From contig JAISOR010000145.1 in the NCBI GenBank assembly GCA_031275535.1, forward strand, positions 1-14,731: a stretch of DNA of 14,731 nt. The letters run 5' to 3'. The stretch's first letter is position 1, and each line of letters begins with the position of its first letter. The position numbers and the translations under genes are program-made. The notes beneath the pieces were generated by a model. The model was not told the origin of the DNA and searched no databases. It saw only the letters and a program-made list of their open reading frames with translations. This document shows, in pieces, positions 13,773 through 14,731 of this stretch. The DNA is from Treponema sp. (GTDB taxonomy: Bacteria; Spirochaetota; Spirochaetia; Treponematales; Breznakiellaceae).

Positions 13773-14731
13773 CAGTTCCCTTTGCTCCGGGTGTTCCCGA
13801 AAATAGGCCGAGAGGAGGCAGGCCATGGCGGAGAGCTCCTGTTCCCGGGCCAGAAGGGTCTTTAAATAGGTGCCCCACAGGAGATTGCCGCAAAAATAGG
13901 CAAAAAAACGGCGGGCTCTGCTTAAAAAGAATTCCCGGGGCTGGTATCGTTCCAAAAGTTCAAGAAAACGGAGGGCGATTTCTTCCAGATTGACCCTTTC
14001 CGGGAAAATCGCCGGGGATCGGGCCGCTTCGGGGGCCGCCGGGTGAACAGCGCCCCGTACCTGGGCGAAGATCCAGGGGGCACGAACCGCGAGGCGGCCA
14101 ATCATAACCCCGTCACAGGCTCCCGCGGCCCGGCGGACCAGGTCTCCGGCGCTGTTTATATCCCCGTTACCCACCACGGGAATGCCCAAAGCCTCCCGGA
14201 GAAGCCCCACGTATTCCCAGCGGGCCCGGCGCTTAAACTTCTCCTTTGCCGTCCGGGGATGGAGGGCGATCAGCTCCACCCCCTCCGATTCAAGGCGCTT
14301 ACAGAACCGGAGGAGGTATTCAGGATCATCCCCGGGGCCTGTCCTGAGTTTTACGCTCAACCGCCCCTTTACCTCCCTCCGTACCCGGCGGATCATCTCC
14401 CCCGCCCTGTCCGGGGAATCCATCCACCGGACGCCGGCGCCGGTCCTCACGATGGCCGGGGCGGAACAACCCATATTGATGTCGATTCCGGCTTTTTCCT
14501 TCCGGTCCAGGACGGCCGCCGCCGCGGCCAACTGTTCCCCGTCGGCCCCCGCCAGCTGGTATACCACTTGTCCGGGACAGGGCCCTCCGTCGGTATAGTA
14601 TGCCTCAAAGGGGCCGCCCCCCAACAGGGCCCCGGCGCTTATCATTTCCGTATAATATTCGTCACAGCCGCCAAAGGAGGCAATTAATTCCCGCAGGGCC
14701 CGGTGGCTTATTTCCGCCATGGGAGCTAGTA
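13752..14731 (-). CDS. dus: tRNA-dihydrouridine synthase, 5' end beyond the window
   Basis: FMN enzyme reducing uridine to dihydrouridine in tRNA D loops. Visible motifs: catalytic Cys in INMGC (residue 85 counted from the ATG at 14720), KLRTG, LHPRTAKEKFKRRARW, VVGNGDI and GVMIGRLAVRAPWIF for FMN and phosphate binding. The ATG at 14720 is probably not the real start: the frame stays open to the window end and reads L-A-P-M-A-E-I-S, the LAPMAxxS/T motif at the start of the Dus barrel, so the start lies to the right of 14731. GCSAPAIVRTGAG replaces the commoner GCPAPKVxxxGxG. The subclass cannot be fixed. tRNA-Glu lies downstream on the same strand. Confidence 0.93.
   Translation of the reverse strand, partial: LAPMAEISHRALRELIASFGGCDEYYTEMISAGALLGGGPFEAYYTDGGPCPGQVVYQLAGADGEQLAAAAAVLDRKEKAGIDINMGCSAPAIVRTGAGVRWMDSPDRAGEMIRRVRREVKGRLSVKLRTGPGDDPEYLLRFCKRLESEGVELIALHPRTAKEKFKRRARWEYVGLLREALGIPVVGNGDINSAGDLVRRAAGACDGVMIGRLAVRAPWIFAQVRGAVHPAAPEAARSPAIFPERVNLEEIALRFLELLERYQPREFFLSRARRFFAYFCGNLLWGTYLKTLLAREQELSAMACLLSAYFREHPEQRELPVSPVR

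Noticed and set aside
1..14731. CRISPR array, prophage or defence cassette
   Set aside because: No regularly spaced direct repeats, integrase or phage genes were seen; the only mobile DNA is the IS remnant and palindromic elements.

Overview
The window looks like spirochaete DNA, most likely a GC-rich Treponema of the termite-gut or environmental type. This is inferred from gene content: two long paralogous proteins of a type I associate only with treponemes, a lipoprotein built from Ig-like 'YVPxPV...YTGTVxW...FPxT' modules followed by a beta-helix, TTG/GTG starts, poly-G tracts, and an amino-sugar operon. No rRNA or other taxonomic marker is present, so the assignment is an inference.

Layout. 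(1) 1-115: three strong hairpins in a row; the only usable start of the first gene lies in an arm of the third. (2) 106-3112 (+): one large lipoprotein gene broken into three frames by two G runs (9 G at 658-666, 7 G at 2576-2582). Adding one G at each restores a continuous reading frame, so it is either phase-variable, a recent pseudogene, or miscalled at homopolymers. It has six tandem Ig-like modules, including a ~645 bp internal duplication, and a C-terminal beta-helix. (3) 3117-4373 (-): a penicillin-binding D,D-carboxypeptidase, convergent with the lipoprotein and divergent from (4) the nagA-nagB operon (4437-6406, +), which turns GlcNAc-6-P into fructose-6-P. (5) 6405-6931: no intact gene; a block of nested inverted repeats joined to the decayed 3' end of an IS5-like transposase. 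(6) Minus-strand genes 13195 to 6932: two tandem paralogous ~570-residue proteins of unknown function, pgeF-like (YfiH/DUF152), and argS. A sigma70-like promoter (TTGACC-N17-TATAGT) sits so close to the first start codon that the mRNA should be leaderless. (7) 13334-13405 (-): tRNA-Glu(CUC). (8) 13752 to the window end (-): tRNA-dihydrouridine synthase, cut by the window edge.

The carboxypeptidase, nagA/nagB and the PgeF-like protein all bear on peptidoglycan trimming, recycling or editing, but they lie in separate transcription units. The less explained parts are the phase-variation candidate, the tandem treponemal paralogs with a leaderless promoter, and a family of GGCTTGTCC-starting palindromic elements scattered through the intergenic gaps.
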